The notes beneath the pieces were generated by a model. That model saw nothing but the letters and a program-made list of their open reading frames with translations. It searched no databases and had not been told where the DNA came from. A DNA stretch of 64,000 nucleotides from positions 3,622,001 through 3,686,000 of the forward strand of contig NZ_CP139247.1 of the NCBI RefSeq assembly GCF_034087045.1, written 5' to 3'. This stretch comes from Chitinophaga sancti. Lineage in GTDB: Bacteria > Bacteroidota > Bacteroidia > Chitinophagales > Chitinophagaceae. The translations under genes and the position numbers were made by a program. Below, one piece after another: positions 8,073 through 17,186 of the stretch (position 1 is the stretch's first letter; each line of letters begins with the position of its first letter).

Positions 8073-10685
8073 ATGTTTATAAAATTAAAATATCCATTTA
8101 GATCCGTAATTACAATAAGTATGGTTATGGGATTCCTTTTATTGGGAATCATGCCAGCGCACGCGCAGAGAAAGAAAACGGCTGATAAAAAATCAGATAC
8201 CACAACAAAAAGTCAGACTTCACCCAAAACGGATTCAATAGCCGGACCTGGAAATGTGCAACCTTTTGACAAAGTGATTCCAGCAGACGCCCAGGTATTC
8301 AAAGGGTTATTTACTGTTTATAAGACAAAAGATAAATACTATTTCGAAATTCCTGATTCTCTTATTGGTAGGGACTTCCAGATCATTAGCAGGCTCGAAA
8401 AAGCTCCTGCAATGCTGGCAAGAAGAAAAGATTCATATGCCGGCGCCGATTTAGGTAGTGCTCAGATCAGTTTTGCAAAAGCGCCAGGCAACCGCTTGTT
8501 CATAACCGAGCCAATTTACAATGAGGCTGCCTATGATACCTCTAATGCCGGCCTGAAGAAGGCATTATCTGAAAATGCCCTTCAGCCGGTTCTGTATGTA
8601 ATGGATATTAAGGCTTATGGAAAAGACTCGGCTATGGTGATCGATATGACAGATTACCTGAATGGAGATCAGGGCATCATCACCGGCAATATCAAAAAAA
8701 TACTCAACGCACAGTCATTACAAAGTGACCGGTCCTACGTTGAGTCGGTGCATGCTTATCCTATGAATATTGCTGTAAGTGCGGTGAAGACTTATTCAAC
8801 ACAGAACAACAATTCGTTGACAACACAAGTAAATATGTCGTTCACGCTGTTGCCCGCAATACCAATGCCCCGCCGGTATGAGGATGAACGTGTAGGTTAT
8901 AAAAGCTATACCCTTATCGACTTCGACCTGGACCTGCAGCGGGCTAAAATGGTAGGTATTATTAACCGCTGGAGGATGGAACCAAAGGCTGCAGACATAC
9001 AGGACTATATAAATGGTAAACTGGTAAAGCCTGTTCAGCCTATTGTATTCTATATTGATCCCGCTACACCCAAAAAATGGGTGCCGTATCTGATACGGGC
9101 TGTTAACGACTGGCAAAAAGCATTTGAACATGCGGGCTTTAAAGAGGCTATTTATGCATTGGAAACACCCGGAAATGATACTACCTGGGATAGCGAGGAT
9201 AACCGGTTTAACACCATTACTTACACTCCATCTATAGGTAGTACCGTTTCGTCAAATATGGTAACAGATTCCAGGAGCGGAGAAATCATACATGCAACTA
9301 TTCACATTGAGCACAACGTACTGGGTAACCTGTATTACTCATATATAGCTTATGCCGGCGCCATTGATACCGGTGCAAGAAAACCAATATTTGATGATCA
9401 GCTGATGGGGGAACTTTTACAACGTGCGGTATCCATCCAGGTAGGTTCCTCCCTTGGCCTGTTACCAAATGCGGCAGGTTCTTCTACCGTACCGGTAGAC
9501 AGTCTGCGAAACATGCATTGGCTGGAAAACCATGGCATTAGTACAACGATCATGGAAGATGATGTATATAATTCTGTTGCACAGCCATCTGATCATATTT
9601 CGAGGAAAGGGATTTTACCACAACTGGGAGAATATGATATTTGGGCTGTTTATTTTGGTTACCGCTATTTCCCCGGCATAGCAGGTACAGCGGCCGAACA
9701 GAAACTAATATTGAAATTGATCGCAGATAGTTTAAAGGCTAACCCCAGACTGGTTTACGGAGGCCTTAATAATGAAACTGTAGTGGATCCAAGGGCACAG
9801 CTGCACGACTTAGCAAACAATGCAGTTGCAGCGGCTACATTAGGTATTCAGAACCTGAAGAGAATCATCCCTGCATTACCCGGCTGGACATTCCTTCCAG
9901 GTGAGATTTACAGTCCTAATGGTAATAGCCGATTAGCTGGCGTAGCGTACGCGGTGAATGAACTTTTTAACAGGTACCTTAAAAATGTGGTAAATATTTT
10001 CGGCACTTATTACTATTCACCACAAGGGCCAGGTTCCGATCAGAAAGTATATCAGGGTGTACCTGTTATCCAACAAAAAAATGCCATGTCATTCCTGCGC
10101 ACCAATGTGTTTGACAAGGAACCGGACTGGTTGCTGACGAAGGAAATTGAGAATAAGTGCCTGGCGCTTCCATATAATAATCTCATTTACCAACCTGGAA
10201 TTGACTTGCTTGGAAACTCCTTGCTTAGCATGGACCTATTGAAGAACGTGAATTTAATGGGCGAACGTTTTGGACCAACAGTCACTTATAATCTAACCTC
10301 TTACTTACATGACCTGGATAAGGCTATCTGGTCTGAACTGGGTACTTCTAAAAGCGTGAGCAGCTATCGCAGCCGCCTACAGCAAACCTATGTTCAGAGT
10401 ATGGAAAAGGTGATTAATACCCCGCGCGACAGAGCCACAATGAATACGATAGCCATCGTCAGGGGGCATTTGATAAACCTGAAAAATCAGGTGACTACCA
10501 CTGCCAACCTGAGCCAGGATAGCAAAACCAAAGAACATTATAAAGATATTATTGCAAAACTGGATAATCTGACAGATCCTAAAAGGACGACGCCAGCAAT
10601 GCCTGTTTTGCCTGGAAACAATCAAGGTATCAGCAGCTTTTATAAGGCAATAAATGGTGATGATGATAGCGAGGTGACTTATTAA
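8073..10685 (+). CDS. Zinc-metalloprotease-family protein with destroyed active site (pseudoprotease)
   Basis: Full-length homologue (870 residues from the chosen ATG at 8073, which gives a clean signal peptide ending PAHAQ) of the DUF5118-DUF5117-DUF4953 zinc-dependent metalloproteases. The N-terminal domain is at about PFDKVIPADAQVFKGLF, and the zinc region follows VFYIDPATPKKWVPYL. The neighbour encoded from 10689 reads SSHEIGHTLGLKHN at the zinc site. Here the aligned stretch is VSIQVGSSLGLLPN: both histidines and the glutamate of HExxH and the third histidine are replaced (Ile, Gln, Ser, Pro, about nt 9435-9467). The later IMDY turn is IMED. The rest of the protein is well conserved, so this is not a decaying gene. 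It cannot bind zinc in the normal way; a role as a binding or regulatory partner of the active paralogue is inference. Confidence 0.85.
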   Translation: MFIKLKYPFRSVITISMVMGFLLLGIMPAHAQRKKTADKKSDTTTKSQTSPKTDSIAGPGNVQPFDKVIPADAQVFKGLFTVYKTKDKYYFEIPDSLIGRDFQIISRLEKAPAMLARRKDSYAGADLGSAQISFAKAPGNRLFITEPIYNEAAYDTSNAGLKKALSENALQPVLYVMDIKAYGKDSAMVIDMTDYLNGDQGIITGNIKKILNAQSLQSDRSYVESVHAYPMNIAVSAVKTYSTQNNNSLTTQVNMSFTLLPAIPMPRRYEDERVGYKSYTLIDFDLDLQRAKMVGIINRWRMEPKAADIQDYINGKLVKPVQPIVFYIDPATPKKWVPYLIRAVNDWQKAFEHAGFKEAIYALETPGNDTTWDSEDNRFNTITYTPSIGSTVSSNMVTDSRSGEIIHATIHIEHNVLGNLYYSYIAYAGAIDTGARKPIFDDQLMGELLQRAVSIQVGSSLGLLPNAAGSSTVPVDSLRNMHWLENHGISTTIMEDDVYNSVAQPSDHISRKGILPQLGEYDIWAVYFGYRYFPGIAGTAAEQKLILKLIADSLKANPRLVYGGLNNETVVDPRAQLHDLANNAVAAATLGIQNLKRIIPALPGWTFLPGEIYSPNGNSRLAGVAYAVNELFNRYLKNVVNIFGTYYYSPQGPGSDQKVYQGVPVIQQKNAMSFLRTNVFDKEPDWLLTKEIENKCLALPYNNLIYQPGIDLLGNSLLSMDLLKNVNLMGERFGPTVTYNLTSYLHDLDKAIWSELGTSKSVSSYRSRLQQTYVQSMEKVINTPRDRATMNTIAIVRGHLINLKNQVTTTANLSQDSKTKEHYKDIIAKLDNLTDPKRTTPAMPVLPGNNQGISSFYKAINGDDDSEVTY

Positions 10686-10688
10686 TCT

Positions 10689-13130
10689 ATGTTAAACTAT
10701 TCAAAAATGCTTGATAAAAGAATATTATCCCTGCTTTTGCTGCTGATTGCATTTCCTTTAGCTGGGCGATCACAGGGAGGAATAATAGGAGCAGCTGCTT
10801 CGACACCTGTTAATGAAATCGTTCCATTCGACAAACTAATACCAGCTGATGCTAAAATCAGTCATGGCGTATTTAACATTTACCAGGTAAAGGAGAAATA
10901 TTACCTGGAAATCAGTGACTCACTTATAAACCGACAATTTCATCTTGTCAACCGTATTCTGCAGGCCTCTGCAGCAGTCGATAAAATAAAAGAGGGGTAT
11001 GCTGGTGACGAAATTGGTAATACTCCCATTGTCTTTTTAAAAGGTAGCGATAACAAAATATACCTGAGTAGTTCTTTTTCTTTTGACCGCTCGCGGGATA
11101 CCACTCCCAACGGTATGGCCAATGTACTGAGCAGGAATACCATTTCGAGTTTTGACTTCGCATTTGCTATCAGGTCTTATGGACGTGACAACAAATCGTT
11201 TATTATCGACGTGACCGACTTATTCTCAGGAAATAGTGCTTTGTTGGTGGGCCGTTTAAATTCCTCTCAATTTCAATCAGACAAGTCTTATATTGAAAGG
11301 ATCAGGTCATTCCCAACTAACCTGGAAATTCAAACGATAAAAACTTACGGCACCGGAAAGGGAGATAGCACTGCTACATTACGACTCAATACCTCTATTT
11401 TATTGCTGCCGGTCATCCCGATGAGAGAGCGGTTTTATGACCCGCGGGTAGGTTATTTTACGCCTTTCAATTTTGATTATGACAAAGATCCGCAGCGGGC
11501 AGCGATGGTATTAAAAGTTAACCGCTGGAGATTAGAGCCTAAGCCGGAGGATATAGATAAGTATATGCGCGGAGAGTTAGTGGAGCCGGTAAAACCTATT
11601 GTATTCTATATCGACCCGGCTACACCAAAAGTCTGGGTGCCATATCTGATTCAGGGCGTTAACGACTGGCAGGTAGCTTTTGAAAGGGCAGGGTTCAGGA
11701 ATGCCATCATCGCGAAAGAAGTGCCTGCAGATGATACCGCCTGGAGTATGGACGATGCCCGTTACAGTGTAATAGTGTATAAACCATCTTTACTGGCAAA
11801 TGCACAAGGGCCTTCGGTCAATGATTACCGCAGTGGTGAAATTATCGAATCACATGTAGGCTGGTACCATAATGTTATGACATTACTTCACAGCTGGTAC
11901 ATGATTCAGGCTGGTGCCAACGATCCGGGAGCCCGACATCAGCAATTCAGCAATGAGCTTATGGGACAACTGATCCGCTTCGTATCTTCTCATGAAATAG
12001 GGCATACACTGGGTCTTAAGCATAATTTTGGTTCGTCGTCCATTATTCCGGTAGATAGCCTGCGTAACAAAAAATGGGTGGAAGCACACGGACATACGCC
12101 TTCTATCATGGACTATGCGCGTTTTAATTATGTAGCACAACCAGAAGATAGTATATCAGAAAAAGGTATATTCCCAAGGGTAGGGGACTATGATAAATGG
12201 GCGATTGAATGGGGATACCGGTTATTTCCACAGCTAGCGGATGCACGTGCTGACGCTGACATGCTATTTAAAATGACCACTGACAGCCTGCGTAATAATA
12301 AGCGGTTGTATTATGGTGAACAGGCTCTTTTTGGGTTGATTGATTCCAGGTGCCAGGATGAGGATTTGAGTGAAGATGTAATGACAGCCAATGATTATGG
12401 TATAAAAAATCTGAAACGGGTGATTACGCAACTCCATGCATGGACGAGCATGCCGGACGATAAGTTTGGTAAAAGATCCGGAAACGGGCTACGCAGGGAA
12501 TATTCTGCTTTTTTATCGCAGTTTGCCAAATATCAGAGTCACGTCATCAACACGATCGGCCTGGGATTTTATGACAACATAACAGCAACAGACTGTGTGC
12601 CTGTATTTAATTTAATTCCTAAAGCTAAACAACAGGCAGCGGTTGCTTTTTTAAACGCACAGTTATTTGCAAAGGAACCTGAATGGCTTACACCTGATGC
12701 AATTATTGACCTGGTCTGGCCTCCGGATGCCGGTGTACTCACTCAGGCAATGGCTAACGACGTACTAAACGAACTGCTGGTTCCACAGAAACTGATTAAC
12801 CTGGACAATGCCGAAGCACTGTATGGAGAAAAAACTTATAGCCTGCATGATTTCTTAGCAGATATGAATAAGGGTATATGGAACGACCTGTCTGGTGCGC
12901 AACCCGTAAGTAGTTATCACCGGTTCCTACAGCAGAACTATATCAGCTCTATGCTGACGATGATAAAAGAAGTTAAAAATGGCGCTGTTTCAGCCACCAT
13001 TAGGGGACACATTCAGGGAATAGAAGGGAAGATCCGAAGAATACTACTTATGGTTAGAGATGAGGAAACCATTTACCATTATAACGACATTTTGTTGCAA
13101 ATGGACGCCCTTAGGCACCCTGCTTCCTGA
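10689..13130 (+). CDS. Zinc-dependent metalloprotease (DUF5117/DUF4953 family), active-type
   Basis: An 813-residue exported metalloprotease. The signal peptide is about 1-28 (ISLLLLLIAF-like core, ending GRSQ); starts at 10689 or 10707 are both possible. The N-terminal DUF5118-like region (PFDKLIPADAKISHGVFNIY) is followed by DUF5117 and the catalytic DUF4953 region. The zinc site SSHEIGHTLGLKHN places His435, Glu436, His439 and His445, followed by the turn SIMDYARFNYVAQPED typical of metzincin-like folds. It starts 3 bp after the inactive paralogue and shares its architecture throughout, which suggests duplication followed by loss of catalysis in the upstream copy. Probably periplasmic or surface peptide hydrolysis serving the adjacent SusC/SusD importer. 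Confidence 0.9.
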   Translation: MLNYSKMLDKRILSLLLLLIAFPLAGRSQGGIIGAAASTPVNEIVPFDKLIPADAKISHGVFNIYQVKEKYYLEISDSLINRQFHLVNRILQASAAVDKIKEGYAGDEIGNTPIVFLKGSDNKIYLSSSFSFDRSRDTTPNGMANVLSRNTISSFDFAFAIRSYGRDNKSFIIDVTDLFSGNSALLVGRLNSSQFQSDKSYIERIRSFPTNLEIQTIKTYGTGKGDSTATLRLNTSILLLPVIPMRERFYDPRVGYFTPFNFDYDKDPQRAAMVLKVNRWRLEPKPEDIDKYMRGELVEPVKPIVFYIDPATPKVWVPYLIQGVNDWQVAFERAGFRNAIIAKEVPADDTAWSMDDARYSVIVYKPSLLANAQGPSVNDYRSGEIIESHVGWYHNVMTLLHSWYMIQAGANDPGARHQQFSNELMGQLIRFVSSHEIGHTLGLKHNFGSSSIIPVDSLRNKKWVEAHGHTPSIMDYARFNYVAQPEDSISEKGIFPRVGDYDKWAIEWGYRLFPQLADARADADMLFKMTTDSLRNNKRLYYGEQALFGLIDSRCQDEDLSEDVMTANDYGIKNLKRVITQLHAWTSMPDDKFGKRSGNGLRREYSAFLSQFAKYQSHVINTIGLGFYDNITATDCVPVFNLIPKAKQQAAVAFLNAQLFAKEPEWLTPDAIIDLVWPPDAGVLTQAMANDVLNELLVPQKLINLDNAEALYGEKTYSLHDFLADMNKGIWNDLSGAQPVSSYHRFLQQNYISSMLTMIKEVKNGAVSATIRGHIQGIEGKIRRILLMVRDEETIYHYNDILLQMDALRHPAS

Positions 13131-13415
13131 TTATTGGGAATTAATAAGAGGTGGATATAGAAAATGCGCAAAGCGCGCAGGGTTCAATATTGTATCTTTT
13201 TATTAAAGTGGTAGGTAAAAGATCTGATGCTGGAGTTTTTTTTTATACAACAGAAGAAGCTTTTACCTGCCTCCTTCCTTATGGTTGTTTTTACCGCTGT
13301 TTGTCAATGCACAACAAACGGTTGATAATAGGTTTTATTGGGTGGTGTTAAGGAGGAAAAAAAAAGGTAAAGTCTGTGGTATTTTTGAAAATGTAGAATA
13401 AAGAAGGAAAAATTA
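13131..13415. other. Intergenic region, no convincing gene
   Basis: Holds a 12-bp inverted repeat with one G-U pair (GGTAGGTAAAAG at 13210-13221 and CTTTTACCTGCC at 13260-13271, 38-nt loop with a T-run inside). A 66-codon open frame here has no recognisable features and I do not call it. It could form the end of the protease transcript. Confidence 0.4.
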
Positions 13416-13444
13416 TTGCAATTTTGAAAATATTATTATCTTCG
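13416..13444 (+). promoter_or_regulatory. Bacteroidota-type promoter of tRNA-His
   Basis: TTG at 13416-13418 and TATCTTCG at 13437-13444 match the phylum's -33 (TTG) and -7 (TAnnTTTG, 7 of 8 bases) elements at an 18-bp spacing, about 35 bp before the tRNA. Confidence 0.6.
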
Positions 13445-13479
13445 CGCCCCGCACAGTTAAAAACGGTGTGAGAAAAACG

Positions 13480-13553
13480 GTGGTTGTAGCTCAGTTGGTT
13501 AGAGCACCAGATTGTGGTTCTGGGGGTCGTGGGTTCGAACCCCATCATCCACC
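13480..13553 (+). tRNA. tRNA-His (GTG)
   Basis: Cloverleaf fits: the acceptor stem has one T-T mismatch (position 5-68), the D-arm is GCTC...GAGC, the anticodon stem is CCAGA/TCTGG with loop TTGTGGT (anticodon GTG at 13514-13516), and the T-arm is GTGGG-TTCGAAC-CCCAT. The G at 13479 can pair with C73 as the extra G-1 specific to tRNA-His. CCA is not encoded. Confidence 0.95.
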
Positions 13554-13571
13554 CTAACGGGAATTTTCTTT

Positions 13572-13603
13572 AAAAGGGCTTCTGTACACAGGAGTCCTTT
13601 TTT
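13572..13603 (+). terminator. Intrinsic terminator of tRNA-His
   Basis: AAAAGGGCTTCTG (13572-13584) pairs with CAGGAGTCCTTTT (13589-13601) around a TACA loop, allowing two G-U pairs, and is followed by more T residues. Confidence 0.85.
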
Positions 13604-13642
13604 CTTTGATTATTGAACCTATTATAGGTATAATCGTTGATC

Positions 13643-13843
13643 TTATTTTTTATATTTCATCTCCAACGACTCGATTTCTTCGTTTACCTGTTTTAAAGCT
13701 TCTTTACTTCCAGCTAACTCGGTAACCCGGTTTTCTAATTCTGATGTCATATGGTTTCGGGCGGTTGTAATTATATAATCTACTTGATTATCAGATAGCT
13801 TTAGTTCATGAAGCATATTGTCAAATTGCTGATTGAGGTGCAA
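13643..13843 (-). pseudogene. Possible serine-recombinase C-terminal remnant
   Basis: A 66-codon frame with no good start codon (TTG first). It encodes a Lys/Glu-rich helical, probably coiled-coil segment (LAGSKEALKQVNEEIESLEMKYKK). The preceding part (FDNMLHELKLSDNQVDYIITTARNHM) resembles the region after the catalytic domain of large serine recombinases, but the match is from memory and weak. No catalytic domain is present. Treat as a remnant of unknown origin if a search does not support this. Confidence 0.3.
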
Positions 13844-14033
13844 TGGTAGGAATTAATAAAACTTTGGCGATACCTTTCATGGCCTGTTCCAAAGATTCCT
13901 CATCATCAAAGTTAACTATGCGAACATTTACTCCTTTATCAATATAATGTTGTGCTTTATTCTGGCTTTGGCGGTCTTCCATCCTCCGGGGGACAATGAC
14001 GTGAGATTTGCCTGACCATTGAGAAACTTACAG
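13821..14033 (-). pseudogene. NmrA-like / NAD(P)-binding protein fragment
   Basis: A start-less minus-strand frame contains GVNVRIVNFDDEESLEQAMKG followed by IAKVLLIP. This resembles the second strand-helix unit of NmrA-type NAD(P)-binding proteins, where an acidic D-x-D/E-S-L segment and a KVLLI strand are conserved. The Rossmann GxxGxxG start and the C-terminal half are missing. It overlaps the end of the neighbouring remnant, so the two are fused fragments of decayed genes. Confidence 0.45.
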
Positions 14034-14498
14034 CAAATGTTCTGTCCAGGATTTATACCTGGGTTTCCTCTTAATACTTTTCTGAAAATCAGAAAAAGGC
14101 AGGGCAAAAGTACGGATTATACTTTTGTTTTAATGTAAAGGTGTGAATGTTAGGGTGACTGGAGCTGGTAGAGATATATAGAGACACCTTAAAGCCGGGT
14201 ACGTCCGCCAATAAAATCACGGTTTATGAACGAAATCTGCAAATAATTATGAGAATCCGAGGCGCTGAAGAAAGGTCTGAATTGAATCTGATAAGAAGGG
14301 GATAAAATGAAAAAAGCAGGCAGTCATCGGGAAAATTATGTACAATTTTTAGGGTGTCTGAATTGTTTTTATTAAAAGATTGTATTATTTCAGGAACAGT
14401 AATACTTTTACATACTCATAGCAGGTACTTAAACCTGCTTGGCAATTATTCGTCAAACATTGCTGTTTTTACTATAATTAACAACATATACTGCGATC
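14034..14498. other. Intergenic region, no gene recognised
   Basis: About 460 bp with no open frame of interest and no clear hairpin terminator. The AT-rich last 150 bp presumably carry the promoter of the metal-transport genes that follow. Confidence 0.4.
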
Positions 14499-14963
14499 TT
14501 GATTAAAAGAATATATTGGTTTCTTTTCATGTACGACCTGAATGAATCGGGGGAAAGAGCTACTTCCGTTGCTGGTAGTAGGTCATTGAAAGGAATACTG
14601 ATGCAGGATCTGTCTTATGTTGTTTTGTTTTCCTACACCTTTTTTATACTTGCTCCTGTTATGCCGCTGGTGGCTGATTTAGTTGCCCATACCTTTTGGG
14701 AGAAGGACCACCTTTCGACTGCGCATCACTTGTATGGAAATAACCATGTGAGTAGAGAGGTGCAGAAAGCTGAGAATCAAACCGGTAAGGAGACTGGCAG
14801 CAATGGTCAAAAGGCAGGTATGGATGACCTGGTGCATAGACCGGAAAGCAATTTGATTTATGATTTAAAGCCGTCTATAGCATTGACGCAAACTTTTATA
14901 ATATTTAATGCATCCTGCGCTGTCGCCTACCCCGACATTGATTATCCTCCACCACGATTATAG
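14499..14963 (+). CDS. Small His-rich membrane-anchored protein of unknown function
   Basis: A 154-residue protein with no family I can name. One hydrophobic segment lies at about residues 38-62 (SYVVLFSYTFFILAPVMPLV); if translation starts at the internal ATG at 14601 this becomes an N-terminal anchor. It is followed by a histidine-rich stretch (HTFWEKDHLSTAHHLYGNNH), a charged hydrophilic region and a proline-rich end (YPDIDYPPPRL). It lies about 115 bp upstream of a siderophore-type TonB receptor. Similar small proteins with metal-ligand-rich motifs and a YP...PP tail occur beside TonB receptors in Bacteroidota; the Cys-rich gene from 20967 looks like the same arrangement. A role in metal sensing or handover is inference. 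Confidence 0.6.
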   Translation: MIKRIYWFLFMYDLNESGERATSVAGSRSLKGILMQDLSYVVLFSYTFFILAPVMPLVADLVAHTFWEKDHLSTAHHLYGNNHVSREVQKAENQTGKETGSNGQKAGMDDLVHRPESNLIYDLKPSIALTQTFIIFNASCAVAYPDIDYPPPRL

Positions 14964-15078
14964 CTATTCCCTTTTTCTTTTGTTTGATGAAGCGCTTCGC
15001 GTCGTCGGACTGGTATTTCTATTACTATGGTCACGTGAGTGACATGGGATGCTATTTCCCATTTATAACTATTCGAAA

Positions 15079-17181
15079 ATGCAACCTGCTATTAAGATCA
15101 CAACAGCATTCCTGTTATGCACAACTATTGCTGCAGCACAGGATACTACTATTGGGTTTTCTTCCCAGCTGAAGGAAATCAGTATTTCTTCCAAATACTA
15201 TAAGCCATATAGTCTCAATACGGTGTCCAGCGCCCTACGCCTGCAGACGCCACTGGTCAGCCTCTCACAGAATATCCAGGAGATCAGTCAGGACGTGATC
15301 CGGGACCAGGCCAGTTTTAATATGACAGAGGGAGTCTCCAGGAATGTAAGTGGGGTGGTGAGGCAAGAGGTGTCTAATAACCTCGGCCCCTATATGTTTA
15401 TGAGAGGGGGACAGATCTCTACTCTCCGGAATGGGATCGACCTGACGCCTATTTATAGGGGACCTGTACCAGAAGATGTCTCGATCATAGACAGGGTGGA
15501 GTTTATCAAAGGACCATCCCTCTTTATGAGCAATATAGGAGACCCTGCAGGGACCTTCAATGTGATGACGAAGCAGCCTACCGGAAATGAAAGGAAGACG
15601 GTGGATGTAATGCTGGGGAGCTGGGATTTTTATCGGATTGCGGCTGACCTTGATGGGAATTTAAGTAAGAAGCTTCAATACAGGTTGAATGCAATGGCGA
15701 TGACAGCCAACTCCTTTGTGAAGTATGATTTTAATAAAAGATTCCTCATTGCACCAGTGCTGAAATACAACCTGAGTGAGCGAACTGAGATTACGGCGGA
15801 ATATACCTTTCAGCAATTCAGATATGGCTTAATGAGTCCGATCGTCATGTCACCAAAAGGGTTTGGTACGCTGCCGAATGACTTTACGATTTCAGAAAAG
15901 AGTCTGCCTCCCTATCATGTATCTGACCATACAGCCTTCCTCACCTACTTTCATCGCTTTAGTGACAATTGGCGCTTTACACTCAGAGGGGCATGGATGA
16001 GAGATGATAAGGAAGGGATATATATGTGGGTAACCGGCGTAAATACAGCGGATTCCGGTACACTGCTGCGCAATCCCAAATACGATCTGGACAGAACACA
16101 GGTATTCTCCGAACAGGCCTTTGTTAACGGGAAATTTATTACCGGGTTGGTGACGCACCAGCTGCTAGCCGGTGTGGATGTGAACCAGAAGAAATTTATT
16201 GCGGATAGTTATGTTTCCTATGATACCAACTATTATCCTTTGGATATTGACAACCCGGTGTATGGGACGGACATCCCGGGTTATCATACGCCTGGTGGCG
16301 TGAAAAATGGTAATACCCGGCAAAAGATCAATTATTACTCGTTATATGCACTGGACGAACTGTCGTTTTTCGCAGATAAGGTAAGATTGACACTGGGTGT
16401 GAGGTATACGTCTATCAAAACAAATAACGTGGTGTCTGGTGTGACGACAGCTGCTGACGATAAGGTGTTTACACCGCGGGTTGGATTGAGTTATACCATT
16501 CTGAAAGGGTTTACTGCTTATGGTTTGTATGACAGAACGATCGTACCACAGGCAGGTATGACCAGCTCCGGGGAAAGTATTGAGCCAATGAAAGGGCGCA
16601 GTGCAGAGATAGGGATGAAAAAGAACTGGATGAATGGAAGGTGGAATACAACGTTTGCACTTTACGATATTCAGCGGAGCAATATCATGCAGACTGACCC
16701 CGATAACAGCCTGTACAAAGTGCAGGTAGGTGAAACGGTTGCCCGTGGGGTGGATATTGATGTAATGGGACAATTGTTTAAAGGGATGAATGTGATCATT
16801 AACTATGCCTTCAATGATGCGAAAGTAGAAAAGGATGTGAGCAAAGCACTCATCAATACGCGTACGCCGATGTATGTAAAACATGTACAGAACACATGGC
16901 TGAACTATGAGCTACCCTGCGCCTTGTCTTTTTCATTGGGTTACCAGTACCAGGGGCAGCGTGGCGAACGATATGCCACTGCTACACAGCATAAAACCCC
17001 GGATTATTTCCGGTTAGATGCAGGGGTGGGGTATAAGTATAAAAAGTTAAAGGTAAACCTGCTGGTAAATAACCTGCTGAACAAACACCTGATTGCAACA
17101 CCATGGTATAGAAACGGGCTTTATTACTGGGTACCACAGCCCGGCATTAACGGACGCCTATCTATCAGTTATAATATTTAA
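15079..17181 (+). CDS. TonB-dependent siderophore-type outer-membrane receptor
   Basis: A 700-residue receptor from the ATG at 15079 (MQPAIKITTAFLLCTTIAAAQ is a good signal peptide; an upstream ATG at 15049 is less likely). The plug domain is about 60-190 with FMRGGQISTLRNGIDL and DRVEFIKGPSLFMSNIGDPAGT, then a 22-strand barrel with RLDAGVGYKYKKLKVNLLVNNLLNK near the end and terminal GRLSISYNI. There is no STN or carboxypeptidase-like N-terminal domain, so it resembles the FhuA/FecA siderophore class and not SusC. It is followed 5 bp later by an ABC exporter, suggesting a joint uptake/efflux or cofactor-maturation unit. Substrate unknown. Confidence 0.9.
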   Translation: MQPAIKITTAFLLCTTIAAAQDTTIGFSSQLKEISISSKYYKPYSLNTVSSALRLQTPLVSLSQNIQEISQDVIRDQASFNMTEGVSRNVSGVVRQEVSNNLGPYMFMRGGQISTLRNGIDLTPIYRGPVPEDVSIIDRVEFIKGPSLFMSNIGDPAGTFNVMTKQPTGNERKTVDVMLGSWDFYRIAADLDGNLSKKLQYRLNAMAMTANSFVKYDFNKRFLIAPVLKYNLSERTEITAEYTFQQFRYGLMSPIVMSPKGFGTLPNDFTISEKSLPPYHVSDHTAFLTYFHRFSDNWRFTLRGAWMRDDKEGIYMWVTGVNTADSGTLLRNPKYDLDRTQVFSEQAFVNGKFITGLVTHQLLAGVDVNQKKFIADSYVSYDTNYYPLDIDNPVYGTDIPGYHTPGGVKNGNTRQKINYYSLYALDELSFFADKVRLTLGVRYTSIKTNNVVSGVTTAADDKVFTPRVGLSYTILKGFTAYGLYDRTIVPQAGMTSSGESIEPMKGRSAEIGMKKNWMNGRWNTTFALYDIQRSNIMQTDPDNSLYKVQVGETVARGVDIDVMGQLFKGMNVIINYAFNDAKVEKDVSKALINTRTPMYVKHVQNTWLNYELPCALSFSLGYQYQGQRGERYATATQHKTPDYFRLDAGVGYKYKKLKVNLLVNNLLNKHLIATPWYRNGLYYWVPQPGINGRLSISYNI

Positions 17182-17186
17182 ACTTT

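Noticed and set aside
8073..10685. Treating the first metalloprotease-family gene as a pseudogene
   Set aside because: It is full length with no frameshift, and all non-catalytic motifs are conserved; only the zinc ligands are lost.
13151..13351. 66-codon plus-strand frame after the locus 1 protease
   Set aside because: GTG start, no recognisable motif, odd composition, and it covers an inverted repeat that looks like a transcript end.
13348..13548. 66-codon minus-strand frame beginning MMGFEPTTPRTT
   Set aside because: This is the antisense of tRNA-His; such MGFEPTTPRTT frames are a well-known artefact of tRNA T-arms.
16342..16884. 180-codon minus-strand frame inside the TonB receptor gene
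   Set aside because: Antisense shadow of a clearly conserved receptor; no protein features of its own.
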